Positions 1-6,957 of a stretch of DNA of 13,622 nt are shown piece by piece. The notes beneath the pieces are model-generated. The model did no database searches, was not told where the DNA came from, and saw nothing but the letters and a program-made list of their open reading frames with translations. The stretch's first letter is position 1, and each line of letters starts with the position of its first letter. The position numbers were made by a program, and so were the translations under genes. Source of the DNA: JBGLNJ01 sp964353405 (GTDB lineage: Bacteria > Chloroflexota > Anaerolineae > Fen-1058); the NCBI GenBank assembly GCA_964353405.1, contig CAYGWJ010000419.1, forward strand, positions 1-13,622. Reading direction: 5' to 3'.

Positions 1-3
1 ATC

Positions 4-77
4 TGTCACCCTGAACGCAGTGAAGGGTCTCTACCTCGCAAGGCAGAGATTCTTCGGCCTTCGGCCTCAGAATGACA
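4..77. repeat. Imperfect palindromic intergenic repeat
   Basis: TGTCACCCTGA (4-14) and GAAGGGTCTCT (22-32) are mirrored by AGAGATTCTTC (45-55) and TCAGAATGACA (67-77), giving a nested imperfect inverted repeat. The mismatches in the inner arm are all G-U compatible on the plus-strand transcript. Read on the minus strand it starts TGTCATTCTGAG and runs on to GAAGAATCTCT, a pattern I recall as a dispersed repeat in Chloroflexota and other environmental genomes. It has no coding potential. It is probably a REP/MITE-like dispersed element; copy number cannot be judged from one window. Confidence 0.6.
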
Positions 78-103
78 CTATGGCGCGAGTTTCTCTACCC
101 TGG

Positions 104-125
104 CATATCGCCACCCGGCGATATG
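104..125. repeat. Perfect 9-bp hairpin (CATATCGCC / GGCGATATG)
   Basis: CATATCGCC (104-112) and GGCGATATG (117-125) are exact reverse complements around an ACCC loop. Short outer arms GCGAG (85-89) and CTCGC (130-134) flank them, and the element closes with AATGACAC, much as the preceding repeat does (AATGACAC at 71-78). It therefore looks like a second unit of the same intergenic repeat cluster. There is no U-run on either side, so a classical terminator is unlikely. Confidence 0.5.
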
Positions 126-189
126 AATTCTCGCAATGACACGACGGCTGATTAGTCACCGGCAAGTTGTATCTTGCATTCTGCGTTCT

Positions 190-193
190 GGAG
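190..193 (+). promoter_or_regulatory. Shine-Dalgarno GGAG deciding the NUDIX start
   Basis: GGAG lies 6 bases upstream of the TTG codon at 200. No comparable site precedes the TTG at 167. Starting at 200 gives the N-terminus MKPWQILSSK, which matches the usual beginning of this NUDIX subfamily, so 200 is preferred. Confidence 0.55.
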
Positions 194-199
194 TCTCCT

Positions 200-745
200 T
201 TGAAACCCTGGCAAATTCTCTCTTCCAAGGTGCTGATAGATCGCCGCCCGTGGTTGCGGTTGATCGAACAAGATGTGCGGTTGGCGAATGGTCATATCAT
301 CGAGGGCTATCTTTTGGCGGACGTGCGCGAGTACGCCGAGGCGTTCGCGCTGACGGAGGAGGGCCGTGTGCCGCTGGTGCGCCAGTACAAGCACGGCGCG
401 GGCAAGCTATCGTATGACATTCCGGCCGGGTACCTGGACGCGGGTGAAGAGCCGCTGGCCTGCGCCAGGCGCGAGCTGCTCGAAGAGACCGGCTATGCCG
501 CCGACGATTGGCAGCATCTTGCCAGCGCCGTCCTGGACACCAATCGCGGCCCGGCGCGGGCGCATCTTTTCCTGGCGCGCGGCGCGCGCCCGGTGGCCGC
601 TCCTCATCTGGACGACACTGAAGATCTCGCCATGCAGTTGCACACGCCGGATGAATTGCGAGCGATGGTGCGCTCTGGCCAAATTGACGCGATTGCTTCC
701 GTGGCGTGCATCATGCTGGCCCTGGATGCTTTGAATGGACGTTGA
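200..745 (+). CDS. NUDIX hydrolase, ADP-ribose pyrophosphatase-like
   Basis: This is a 181-residue cytosolic NUDIX hydrolase. The family cleaves nucleoside diphosphates linked to another group; this subtype typically splits ADP-ribose or NDP-sugars into AMP and a sugar phosphate using Mg2+. The complete NUDIX box spans residues 77-99: Gly77, then Glu83, then the REL-L-EE-TG core (91-98) that carries the metal-binding glutamates. It is preceded by an IPAG segment typical of ADP-ribose pyrophosphatases. Length is normal for the family. The start is taken as TTG200 behind GGAG; the frame remains open back to TTG167. The stop overlaps the next gene's ATG735, so the two are probably cotranscribed and coupled. 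A housekeeping nucleotide-sanitising role is inferred; the exact substrate cannot be read from the sequence. Confidence 0.88.
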   Translation: MKPWQILSSKVLIDRRPWLRLIEQDVRLANGHIIEGYLLADVREYAEAFALTEEGRVPLVRQYKHGAGKLSYDIPAGYLDAGEEPLACARRELLEETGYAADDWQHLASAVLDTNRGPARAHLFLARGARPVAAPHLDDTEDLAMQLHTPDELRAMVRSGQIDAIASVACIMLALDALNGR

Positions 746-2135
746 CACGGCTACAACTTTACGACCGATGAGCACGACCGATTCGGTCGCTTCGACATTG
801 CTTCGCACCGACCCAGCGCTGGCTCGCCGCGTGCTGACGCTGGCCTGGCCGGCTGTGATCGAACAGACGCTGGCGATGATGATCAGCCTGGTGGACTTTT
901 ACATCGTCGGCCACCTGGGCGCAGCGGCGCTTGACGGCGTGGGCCTGGGCGGGCAAATGCTCAACCTGACGGCGTCGTTCCTGGGCGCAGTCGGCGTCGG
1001 CTCGACGGCGCTGGTGGCGAGACATATTGGCGCCAAGGAGCCGGAAGACGCAACCCGCACCGCGCGTCAATCCATTCTCGTGGCGATGGTGATCGGCGTG
1101 TTGATGGCCGTGGTCGGAGCAGCTTGCGCCCGGCCTATCATCGCCTGGTTCGGCGGCGAGCCGGACGTGATTGAGCAGGGCACACGCTATCTCCGAACGG
1201 TCGCGCCGTCGTTCGCTTTTTTCTCGGTGCTGCTCATTGGAAACGCCGTGATGCGCGGCGCGGGTGACACGCGCACTCCGCTCCTGGTGATGCTGGCGGT
1301 GAATGTCATCAACATCGGCGTGGCGTGGAGCCTTACACAAGGCGTGGCCGGATTGCCCAAATTAGGCGTGGTCGGTTCCGGGTTGGGCGCAGCGTCCGGT
1401 CAAACCATCGGCGGTTTGATCGTGCTGGCGCTGCTGGTGCGGGGACGGGCCGGGATCAGACTGGGACTGCACATGCCGCGCTGGGATCCGGGCGGCATCA
1501 GGCGTATCCTGAATATCGGTCTGCCGGCGGGCGCGGAACAGATTCTGCTCCAGTTTGCGCTGACCAGCCTCACGGTTGTCATCGCGCGCTTTGGCACCGA
1601 GGCGTATGCGGCTCACCAGGTGGCGTGGCGCATTGCTCAACTTTCGTTCTTGCCGGGGTGGGGCTTTGCCGTCGCCGCCTCGACGCTGGTGGGGCAGGAG
1701 TTGGGCGCCAAGCAGCCACAGCGCGCGCGAGAGAGCGGTTACGTGGCGTTTCGCGCTGCGCTGATCGTCATGACGGTCATGGCCGCAGTCATTTTCGTGT
1801 TCGGCAGCGCGCTCATCCGCATGTTTATTAATGACCCGCTCGTCATCGCGCAGGGCGTCCCCATCTTGCGGATCGCGGCCCTCATCCAACCGATGATGGC
1901 GGCCAGCTTTGTGTTCAGCGGCGGGCTGCGCGGCGCGGGCGACACGCGCGCCACGCTGGCGATCACGATTTTTAGCGTGTGGGGGCTGCGCGTCATCATC
2001 ACCTATCTCCTGGGCCAGTGGTTTGGGTTGGCCCTCATCGGCGCGTGGATTGCCATTGCCGCCGACTTTGCTTTTCGAGGCTTGATGTTCTGGTGGCGCT
2101 TTCGCTCCGGCAAATGGCAAAGCATCCGTGTGTAG
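735..2135 (+). CDS. MATE family efflux transporter
   Basis: This 466-residue integral membrane protein belongs to the MATE (NorM/DinF) family, which exports cationic drugs and metabolites in exchange for Na+ or H+. The internal two-fold repeat of the family is visible: RGAGDTRTPL at about 174-183 is echoed by RGAGDTRATL at 399-408, and IGAKEPEDATRTARQS near 98-113 by LGAKQPQRARESGYVA near 323-338. About twelve hydrophobic segments alternate with short loops, starting with AWPAVIEQTLAMMISLVDFYI near residue 37. Length is typical. ATG735 overlaps the NUDIX stop (743-745); an in-frame ATG at 768 would remove 11 residues and is a reasonable alternative, since neither has a strong ribosome-binding site. 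Transport specificity cannot be predicted. Confidence 0.93.
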   Translation: MDVDTATTLRPMSTTDSVASTLLRTDPALARRVLTLAWPAVIEQTLAMMISLVDFYIVGHLGAAALDGVGLGGQMLNLTASFLGAVGVGSTALVARHIGAKEPEDATRTARQSILVAMVIGVLMAVVGAACARPIIAWFGGEPDVIEQGTRYLRTVAPSFAFFSVLLIGNAVMRGAGDTRTPLLVMLAVNVINIGVAWSLTQGVAGLPKLGVVGSGLGAASGQTIGGLIVLALLVRGRAGIRLGLHMPRWDPGGIRRILNIGLPAGAEQILLQFALTSLTVVIARFGTEAYAAHQVAWRIAQLSFLPGWGFAVAASTLVGQELGAKQPQRARESGYVAFRAALIVMTVMAAVIFVFGSALIRMFINDPLVIAQGVPILRIAALIQPMMAASFVFSGGLRGAGDTRATLAITIFSVWGLRVIITYLLGQWFGLALIGAWIAIAADFAFRGLMFWWRFRSGKWQSIRV

Positions 2136-2140
2136 CATAA

Positions 2141-2368
2141 CCGACAATACTAATACACAGAACAAAAAGACCCGCTGGACCGCAAGCTTTCCTTCACAAT
2201 CGCCGCACTCGCAGCACTTGCGATTCCATCGCCTACCTCACGGGCTATGATGACCCGGGCAAGTTCATTGGCGGAGATATCGCTGCGGTCAACTCTAATG
2301 GCAGTACAGGCTACGGCTCAAAGTTGGCTACTTTCACGTTTTTGTCTCTGTGCCCTTTAGACTATTGA
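2141..2368 (+). pseudogene. Coding-like remnant of a possible exported protein
   Basis: The frame 2141-2368 is open for 75 codons but has no usable start. From 2222 it reads plausible protein: DSIAYLTGYDDPGKF, then IGGDIAAVNSNGSTGYG. A different frame just upstream (2184-2228) reads KLSFTIAALAALAIP, which resembles the core of a signal peptide. One indel between the two frames would join a leader to a Gly/Asp/Asn-rich mature region, so this may be a decayed secreted-protein gene. The stretch is short and could equally be chance. I do not recognise a family. Confidence 0.2.
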
Positions 2369-2394
2369 CTGAAAGTCTTGAACAGTCGTACAAT
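2365..2394 (+). promoter_or_regulatory. Sigma-70-type promoter candidate for the DUF6345-like gene
   Basis: TTGACT (2365-2370) and TACAAT (2389-2394) are separated by 18 bases. They match the -35 and -10 consensus at five of six positions each. They lie about 200 bases upstream of the exported-protein gene, leaving a long 5' leader. An AAAGGAGG site at 2463-2470 in that leader is not followed by a convincing start codon. No operator palindrome was recognised near the promoter. Confidence 0.5.
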
Positions 2395-2584
2395 AGCATA
2401 GAGCCGCGTCAATGCTGCATGCCCTGGCGGTTCGTCGGTAAGGTCACACCTTGCCGCGAATGAAAGGAGGTTGCCTGCGAACCGGGATTGCGCTCAGAAG
2501 TGTGTTACTTCATACGATAAACCCGTTCACTTCTCGGCGTAAAGTAACCATCGTTTCTTTCTATGAGCCTTGTGAATACAGCAG

Positions 2585-2591
2585 AAAGGAG
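2585..2591 (+). promoter_or_regulatory. Shine-Dalgarno AAAGGAG deciding the start at 2599
   Basis: AAAGGAG sits 7 bases before ATG2599. The in-frame ATG at 2563 has no such site. ATG2599 also puts the basic n-region and hydrophobic core at a normal signal-peptide position. Confidence 0.75.
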
Positions 2592-2598
2592 TTTGCTG

Positions 2599-4791
2599 AT
2601 GAATCCCAATTTGGTCCTTGCGACGGCGGTCGCCTCAAGGCGAGCGCGTTTAGTGCGAACTGTGATGGCGCTGGCGCTGGTGGTCGGTTTGACGCTGTTG
2701 GCGGCGCCTGGCGTCGGTTATGCGCGTCCCGAGCCACCGGCAGTTGTGAACGGCCCGGCGAGCGTGGAAGATGACGGCGGCACGGCCGAGATGGGCGTGG
2801 AGTGGATCACCGACTGGCCCGGCACTGCTGACGACCGCGCCAACTGGTACTATTCGGCCAACAATCTCTACAACGAGTTGCTCAGTCGCGGCTGGGTTCC
2901 GCGTTTTAACTGGGGCAACACGAATGCCTGGGAGAGGGACTTTAAGCGAGCCGCGTCTGGTGGCAATGGCGATATTGACACGGTTGACCTCGCCATGATC
3001 GGCACTCACGGCACAGGCGCTTACGATTCCTTCTGGAAAAAGAATCTCAGCGCGGTCTATTTTAGCAGCAACAACGACGACTGGTTCCTCAGCCCTGGCG
3101 AGGCGTATCGCTATTACGGCACAAATGACCTCGAATGGCTGATCTTTGATTCGTGCAGCGTGCTGCGCGACGACAGCATGTGGTACTGGCACGAGACCTT
3201 CAATGGCCTCCATCAGATGCTGGGCTTTGCCAACACCATGTATGTTGTCTACCCGGGCGATGGCGGTGTCTTTGCCGACCAGGCACGTTACAAAGGCTGG
3301 TGGCATCCGGCCAAGACTGTGACGCAGGCGTGGTTCGCCGCGGTGTCCAACCAACAACCGCACAGCGTGCTGGCGCGTGTATTAGCCGAGGAGCTGAATA
3401 ACTATAACGATTACTTGTGGGGCGAGGGCTATGTGAGCCCCGACTATGCCAACAACGGCGGCTACTGGTACTGGGACCACTGGTCGGGCACGCCGGCTCC
3501 ACTTCAACTCACCACAGCGGCGCCGACCAGCCTGCCGGTCTACACCATCGTGCCCCGCACCGTTGACTTGACCTACACTCTGCGGATTGGGGCGGTCTTT
3601 GGCTTGACAGATACGAACAAGATCCACCAGGACGGTTCGACTTTTTACATGGTGGATGCCGAGGCTCCTCAGCCTCCATTCCCGCCCCCAACCTTGCGGA
3701 CGAACGCCGTCAGCCCAATAAAGTTCTTGCAGGTGGATATGGCGAGCGGCGGCTACTTTTTCCAAAACCTGGGCGAATTGTGGACCAATCCCGAGATGCC
3801 ACGCTCGCTGCCTCCTTCTTCGCAACGGGCACAGAGCCTGGTGGATAGATTCTTGACAAATAACGGTCAAAACCTGCCAGGTTTCTATGGTCGTCACTTG
3901 GTCGTCACGCCAACCGTCCAACTTGAAGGGCCGGCCAATGGACTGCTGTCCACCACCGCCCTCGCCGCCAGCACGCCGACCAGCCCTACGAACTATGCCG
4001 TTGATTACGCCCGCACACTTGACATCGGCGGCCAACAGCTATCGGTGGTCGGCCCCGGCGCCCGCTTTAATGTGTACATTGGTGACAACAGCCAGGTCAT
4101 TGGTTTGCAGGGTGGCTGGCGCGATGTGATGCCGGCTCAAGCCAATGTGGGCGTGCAGTCCACTGCGGCGGTGACCGTTCCCATCAAGACCTCTGAGCAG
4201 GCCTGGAACGATTTTCTGACTGACCCGCGCATCGCCCTGGCCCAACCGCCGTTGGCCTCTACCTACGTGTTGACCAGCCCGGCGCCGACATTGGCTTACT
4301 ATGAGCAGGTCTCCACTCTCGGTCAGGCCGAGCTGGTTCCGGTATGGGTCTTTGTGGCTGATCTGTACACCCAGACTGCGACGAGCCAAGTGCAGGTTCA
4401 GTCTGCTCAGGCTGTCACCGTGCCGGTGGCGAGTGATGTCAACCTGTATGTGCCAGCCGAGGCGAGTCCTACAGCATTGCCTCAGGCCTTTATCACCAGC
4501 CCGACGGCCGGGACCAAGGTCATGCCAGGTCAAAGTATGATCTTGACCGGCACGGCGAGCGGCGGGACCGCGCCCTACACGTACCAGTGGTCCTCCAGCA
4601 TAGATGGGCCGCTTGGCACAGGCGCGGTGCTGACGATCCCCGGCCTGCACAATAGCCTGCATGACAGCAACTGGCCGCCGAACGTCATCACCCTGTCTGT
4701 CACCGATGCCAATGGATTGCAGTCTACGGCAACGGTGGATGTAACGGTGTACTTGCAGACATACTTGCCCGTCGTCCTCAAACAGCAGTAG
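2599..4791 (+). CDS. Exported DUF6345-like protein with caspase-like His/Cys motifs
   Basis: A 730-residue secreted protein. Residues 1-42 form a signal peptide: a basic RRARLVR stretch, a hydrophobic MALALVVGLTLLAAPG core, and a likely cut after GYA. Residues about 65-305 resemble DUF6345, a family known mainly by sequence. Two hydrophobic beta-strand-like segments end in His-Gly (LAMIGTHGTG, His137) and Asp-Ser-Cys (WLIFDSCSVL, Cys186). That is the arrangement of the catalytic dyad in clan CD peptidases such as metacaspases, so a peptidase or peptidase-derived fold is inferred, not shown. The region is very rich in Trp, Tyr and Asn. Residues about 310-620 contain a PepSY-like pattern (FNVYIGDNSQVIGLQ near 490; LAYY...LVPVWVF near 566-586). 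Residues 628-718 look like an Ig/PKD domain (APYTYQWSS; VITLSVTDANG). The last residues, TYLPVVLKQQ, form a tail often seen on Chloroflexota exoproteins. It has its own promoter and appears monocistronic. Confidence 0.72.
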   Translation: MNPNLVLATAVASRRARLVRTVMALALVVGLTLLAAPGVGYARPEPPAVVNGPASVEDDGGTAEMGVEWITDWPGTADDRANWYYSANNLYNELLSRGWVPRFNWGNTNAWERDFKRAASGGNGDIDTVDLAMIGTHGTGAYDSFWKKNLSAVYFSSNNDDWFLSPGEAYRYYGTNDLEWLIFDSCSVLRDDSMWYWHETFNGLHQMLGFANTMYVVYPGDGGVFADQARYKGWWHPAKTVTQAWFAAVSNQQPHSVLARVLAEELNNYNDYLWGEGYVSPDYANNGGYWYWDHWSGTPAPLQLTTAAPTSLPVYTIVPRTVDLTYTLRIGAVFGLTDTNKIHQDGSTFYMVDAEAPQPPFPPPTLRTNAVSPIKFLQVDMASGGYFFQNLGELWTNPEMPRSLPPSSQRAQSLVDRFLTNNGQNLPGFYGRHLVVTPTVQLEGPANGLLSTTALAASTPTSPTNYAVDYARTLDIGGQQLSVVGPGARFNVYIGDNSQVIGLQGGWRDVMPAQANVGVQSTAAVTVPIKTSEQAWNDFLTDPRIALAQPPLASTYVLTSPAPTLAYYEQVSTLGQAELVPVWVFVADLYTQTATSQVQVQSAQAVTVPVASDVNLYVPAEASPTALPQAFITSPTAGTKVMPGQSMILTGTASGGTAPYTYQWSSSIDGPLGTGAVLTIPGLHNSLHDSNWPPNVITLSVTDANGLQSTATVDVTVYLQTYLPVVLKQQ

Positions 4792-4844
4792 GGTCAAGGC
4801 TTGTATGGCGTGGTAAAATAGCGCCACGTCCAACCGTGCAATAT

Positions 4845-4887
4845 GACACGGTGACAGGGTAAACATGGGTTACCTTGTCACCGTGTC
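4845..4887. repeat. 18-bp stem, 7-base loop hairpin
   Basis: GACACGGTGACAGGGTAA (4845-4862) pairs with TTACCTTGTCACCGTGTC (4870-4887), with one G-T mismatch that is still a G-U pair in plus-strand RNA; the loop is 7 bases. It lies between the DUF6345-like gene and the YitT-family gene. No T-run follows, so it is not a standard intrinsic terminator. It could stabilise the upstream mRNA 3' end, act as a weak terminator, or be a dispersed palindrome. It ends 8 bases before ATG4896 and could influence initiation there. Confidence 0.6.
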
Positions 4888-4895
4888 CGGTGAAT

Positions 4896-5747
4896 ATGCT
4901 TAAACGAAACGACGTACGCGACTATGGCCTGCTGATTCTCGGCGCGATTGTTCAAGCGGCTTCGATGGATTTGTTTTACATCCCCGGGCAGATCGCTTCC
5001 GGTGGAGCGAGCGGGCTGGCGCAAGTCATCAATCACTATGTCGGCTGGCCCATCGGCATGCTGGTGTTGGTGATGAACGCGCCGCTCTTTTTCCTGGGTT
5101 GGCGTTACCTGGGCGGGCGGCGCTTTTTCATTCGCACGGTCTTGACAGTGATCTTGTACAGCGTGCTGGTGGATGTGGGGCGGCTCGTCATTCCCGCCGG
5201 GCCGACGCGCGACCCAATGTTGAACGCGCTGTATGGTGGTGTGGTTGGCGGTCTGGGGATGGGCCTCACGTTCCTGGGGCAGGGCACGGGCGGCGGCTCG
5301 GACATCCTGGCGCGCGTGCTGGCCCGGTTGCGCGGCATTCCGCTTTCACAGAGCTATCTGTTTACCGACGCGCTCGTGATCTTGTTGGGCGGGTTCACCT
5401 TTGGGTGGGAGCGCGCCCTGTATGCCGCCGTCGCGCTCTACATCGGCGGCGTGGCGGCCGAGGTGATCACCGAAGGCTCAAATGTCGTCCGCACGGCCCT
5501 CATCGTCAGCGACAAGCCGCGCCAAGTGGCCGACGCGATTTTGCGCGAGATGGAGCGCGGCGTGACGGGCTTGCATGGCGAGGGCATGTACTCGCACGTG
5601 GACCGCACGGTGCTGTATGTCGTCATCAGCCGCAGCGAGGTGGCGCGGCTCAAGGCGCTCATTCACGAAATTGACCCGCAGGCTTTCGTCGTCATCGGCC
5701 AGGCCAGTGAGGCGTTGGGCGAGGGCTTTCGACCGTTGAAAGAGTGA
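4896..5747 (+). CDS. YitT family membrane protein (DUF161 + DUF2179)
   Basis: This 283-residue protein has the standard YitT layout. The N-terminal half has about five membrane segments and glycine-rich motifs (SGGASGLAQVI at 35-45; GGVVGGLGMGL at 114-124; GQGTGGGSDILA at 128-139). A soluble C-terminal DUF2179 domain covers about 198-275 (TALIVSDKPRQVADAI; TVLYVVISRSEVARLK). The family's biochemical function is not established; a transporter or sensor role is plausible. An in-frame TTG at 4875 lies inside the upstream hairpin and is less likely than ATG4896, although no strong ribosome-binding site precedes either. It ends only 4 bases from the convergent MFS gene, leaving no room for a separate terminator between them. 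Confidence 0.9.
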   Translation: MLKRNDVRDYGLLILGAIVQAASMDLFYIPGQIASGGASGLAQVINHYVGWPIGMLVLVMNAPLFFLGWRYLGGRRFFIRTVLTVILYSVLVDVGRLVIPAGPTRDPMLNALYGGVVGGLGMGLTFLGQGTGGGSDILARVLARLRGIPLSQSYLFTDALVILLGGFTFGWERALYAAVALYIGGVAAEVITEGSNVVRTALIVSDKPRQVADAILREMERGVTGLHGEGMYSHVDRTVLYVVISRSEVARLKALIHEIDPQAFVVIGQASEALGEGFRPLKE

Positions 5748-5751
5748 CGAG

Positions 5752-6957
5752 TTACCGGGGCTCTTGGATCAGCACGATGAGGCCCACCATGACAACGACG
5801 ATGCCCGCCAGATTCGCCAGGATCGGCAGGCGCAGCCCACCCAGTTCGAACAACAAGCCGCCGATGAAGGGCGCGGGGAAGGCAATCAATCCGCGGAATG
5901 CCGCAAGCCGCCCAATGGCCTCGGAGCGCTCGTGGGGTGGGACTCGAGCAGTGAGGTATGTCATCACAGCCGGCACCCAGGTGGAGCCAACCAGCCCGAA
6001 CAGAGCGTACGACCCGACCAGGACCTCGAAGCGGCTAGAGAACGCCCACAAGAGCATCAACGGGATGCCGAGCGCCTCTGAGAGAACCAATGAGGGTTTG
6101 CTCCCGTACCGGTCAATGAACCGGCCGATCGGCAATTGTGAGATAACCATGGAGATTGCCATGGCGCTGTTCATCGCGCCCAGTTGCGCATCGCTGAACC
6201 CATAGGTCTGCTTAAAGATGCCAAATAGCACGCCAAGGCCAAGACCCCAGACGAAAGAATCGCCGGCCAGGCACACGGCGAAGCCAACCAGCCCGGGCGG
6301 CGGGACGATGGCGCGTTTGAGCACCGACCACAGCTCGGCCCACGTGATCCGCCGATCTGGCACGTGCGTTTCATTCAGGTAACGCACAACGAGGAAGAGA
6401 GACAGCGCCTCAAAGGCGATGCACAGTGGGAAAATGGCGGTCGCGGTGGCACGGTCGGCAATGAACCCGCCCAGTACGGGGGCAAAAATGCCGGGCAGGG
6501 CCGTGGCTACCTGCACGATGCTGTAGCCCATGCCGCGCTGCTCGGCGGCCACCGATTCAGCCGTGAGCGAGCTGCGTGCCGGACGATTGATGGCCGAGAT
6601 GCCCAGCAGCGTGATGCCGGGGATGAGGATCGTCCACGTGCCCATCAGGCCGGCCAGCGTATAGAGCACGTAAGCGGCAATAAGCGCGACGCTGGCCCAG
6701 ACGACGGGCGGTTTGCGTCCGATGCGGTCGGCTAGCCAGCCTCCAATGGGTTGGTTGAGCGCAGTGACGATACCGCCAAAGCCTCCCAGGCTGCTGAGCA
6801 GTCCCAGAGTAGGGATGGAGGCGCCCAGGCTGAGGGCGAACGGCTGCCAGACGACCGCGACCATGTTCGAGTGGATGCCGGACAGGAAGGCGGTCGCGGA
6901 CAGGATGGAGAGATTGTCCCGCAGCCTAGTAAACACACTCTTGCGCCGCCTGCGCAA
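5752..6957 (-). CDS. MFS transporter
   Basis: A 401-residue major facilitator superfamily protein with about twelve membrane segments and little soluble sequence. The signature loop between helices 2 and 3 is present (GGWLADRIGRKP, 72-83), with its counterpart in the second half (GRFIDRYGSKP, 278-288). This confirms the two-domain fold. The closest general type is the drug/metabolite efflux MFS group. The start is uncertain: TTG6957 overlaps the upstream UroD-like gene by 32 bases, and GTG6936 would overlap it by 11; no strong ribosome-binding site separates them. Either way it is translationally linked to the methyltransferase gene, so it may move the product or substrate of that pathway. 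The substrate is unknown. Confidence 0.9.
   Translation of the reverse strand: MRRRRKSVFTRLRDNLSILSATAFLSGIHSNMVAVVWQPFALSLGASIPTLGLLSSLGGFGGIVTALNQPIGGWLADRIGRKPPVVWASVALIAAYVLYTLAGLMGTWTILIPGITLLGISAINRPARSSLTAESVAAEQRGMGYSIVQVATALPGIFAPVLGGFIADRATATAIFPLCIAFEALSLFLVVRYLNETHVPDRRITWAELWSVLKRAIVPPPGLVGFAVCLAGDSFVWGLGLGVLFGIFKQTYGFSDAQLGAMNSAMAISMVISQLPIGRFIDRYGSKPSLVLSEALGIPLMLLWAFSSRFEVLVGSYALFGLVGSTWVPAVMTYLTARVPPHERSEAIGRLAAFRGLIAFPAPFIGGLLFELGGLRLPILANLAGIVVVMVGLIVLIQEPR

Noticed and set aside
2451..2774. Open frame after the AAAGGAGG at 2463-2470
   Set aside because: Its sequence is not protein-like, it runs out of frame into the exported-protein gene, and no start codon is properly spaced from that site.
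5744..6205. Plus-strand frames opposite the MFS gene, and similar long opposite-strand frames elsewhere
   Set aside because: They are antisense shadows of high-GC genes with clear family matches on the other strand, and have no ribosome-binding sites or recognisable domains.
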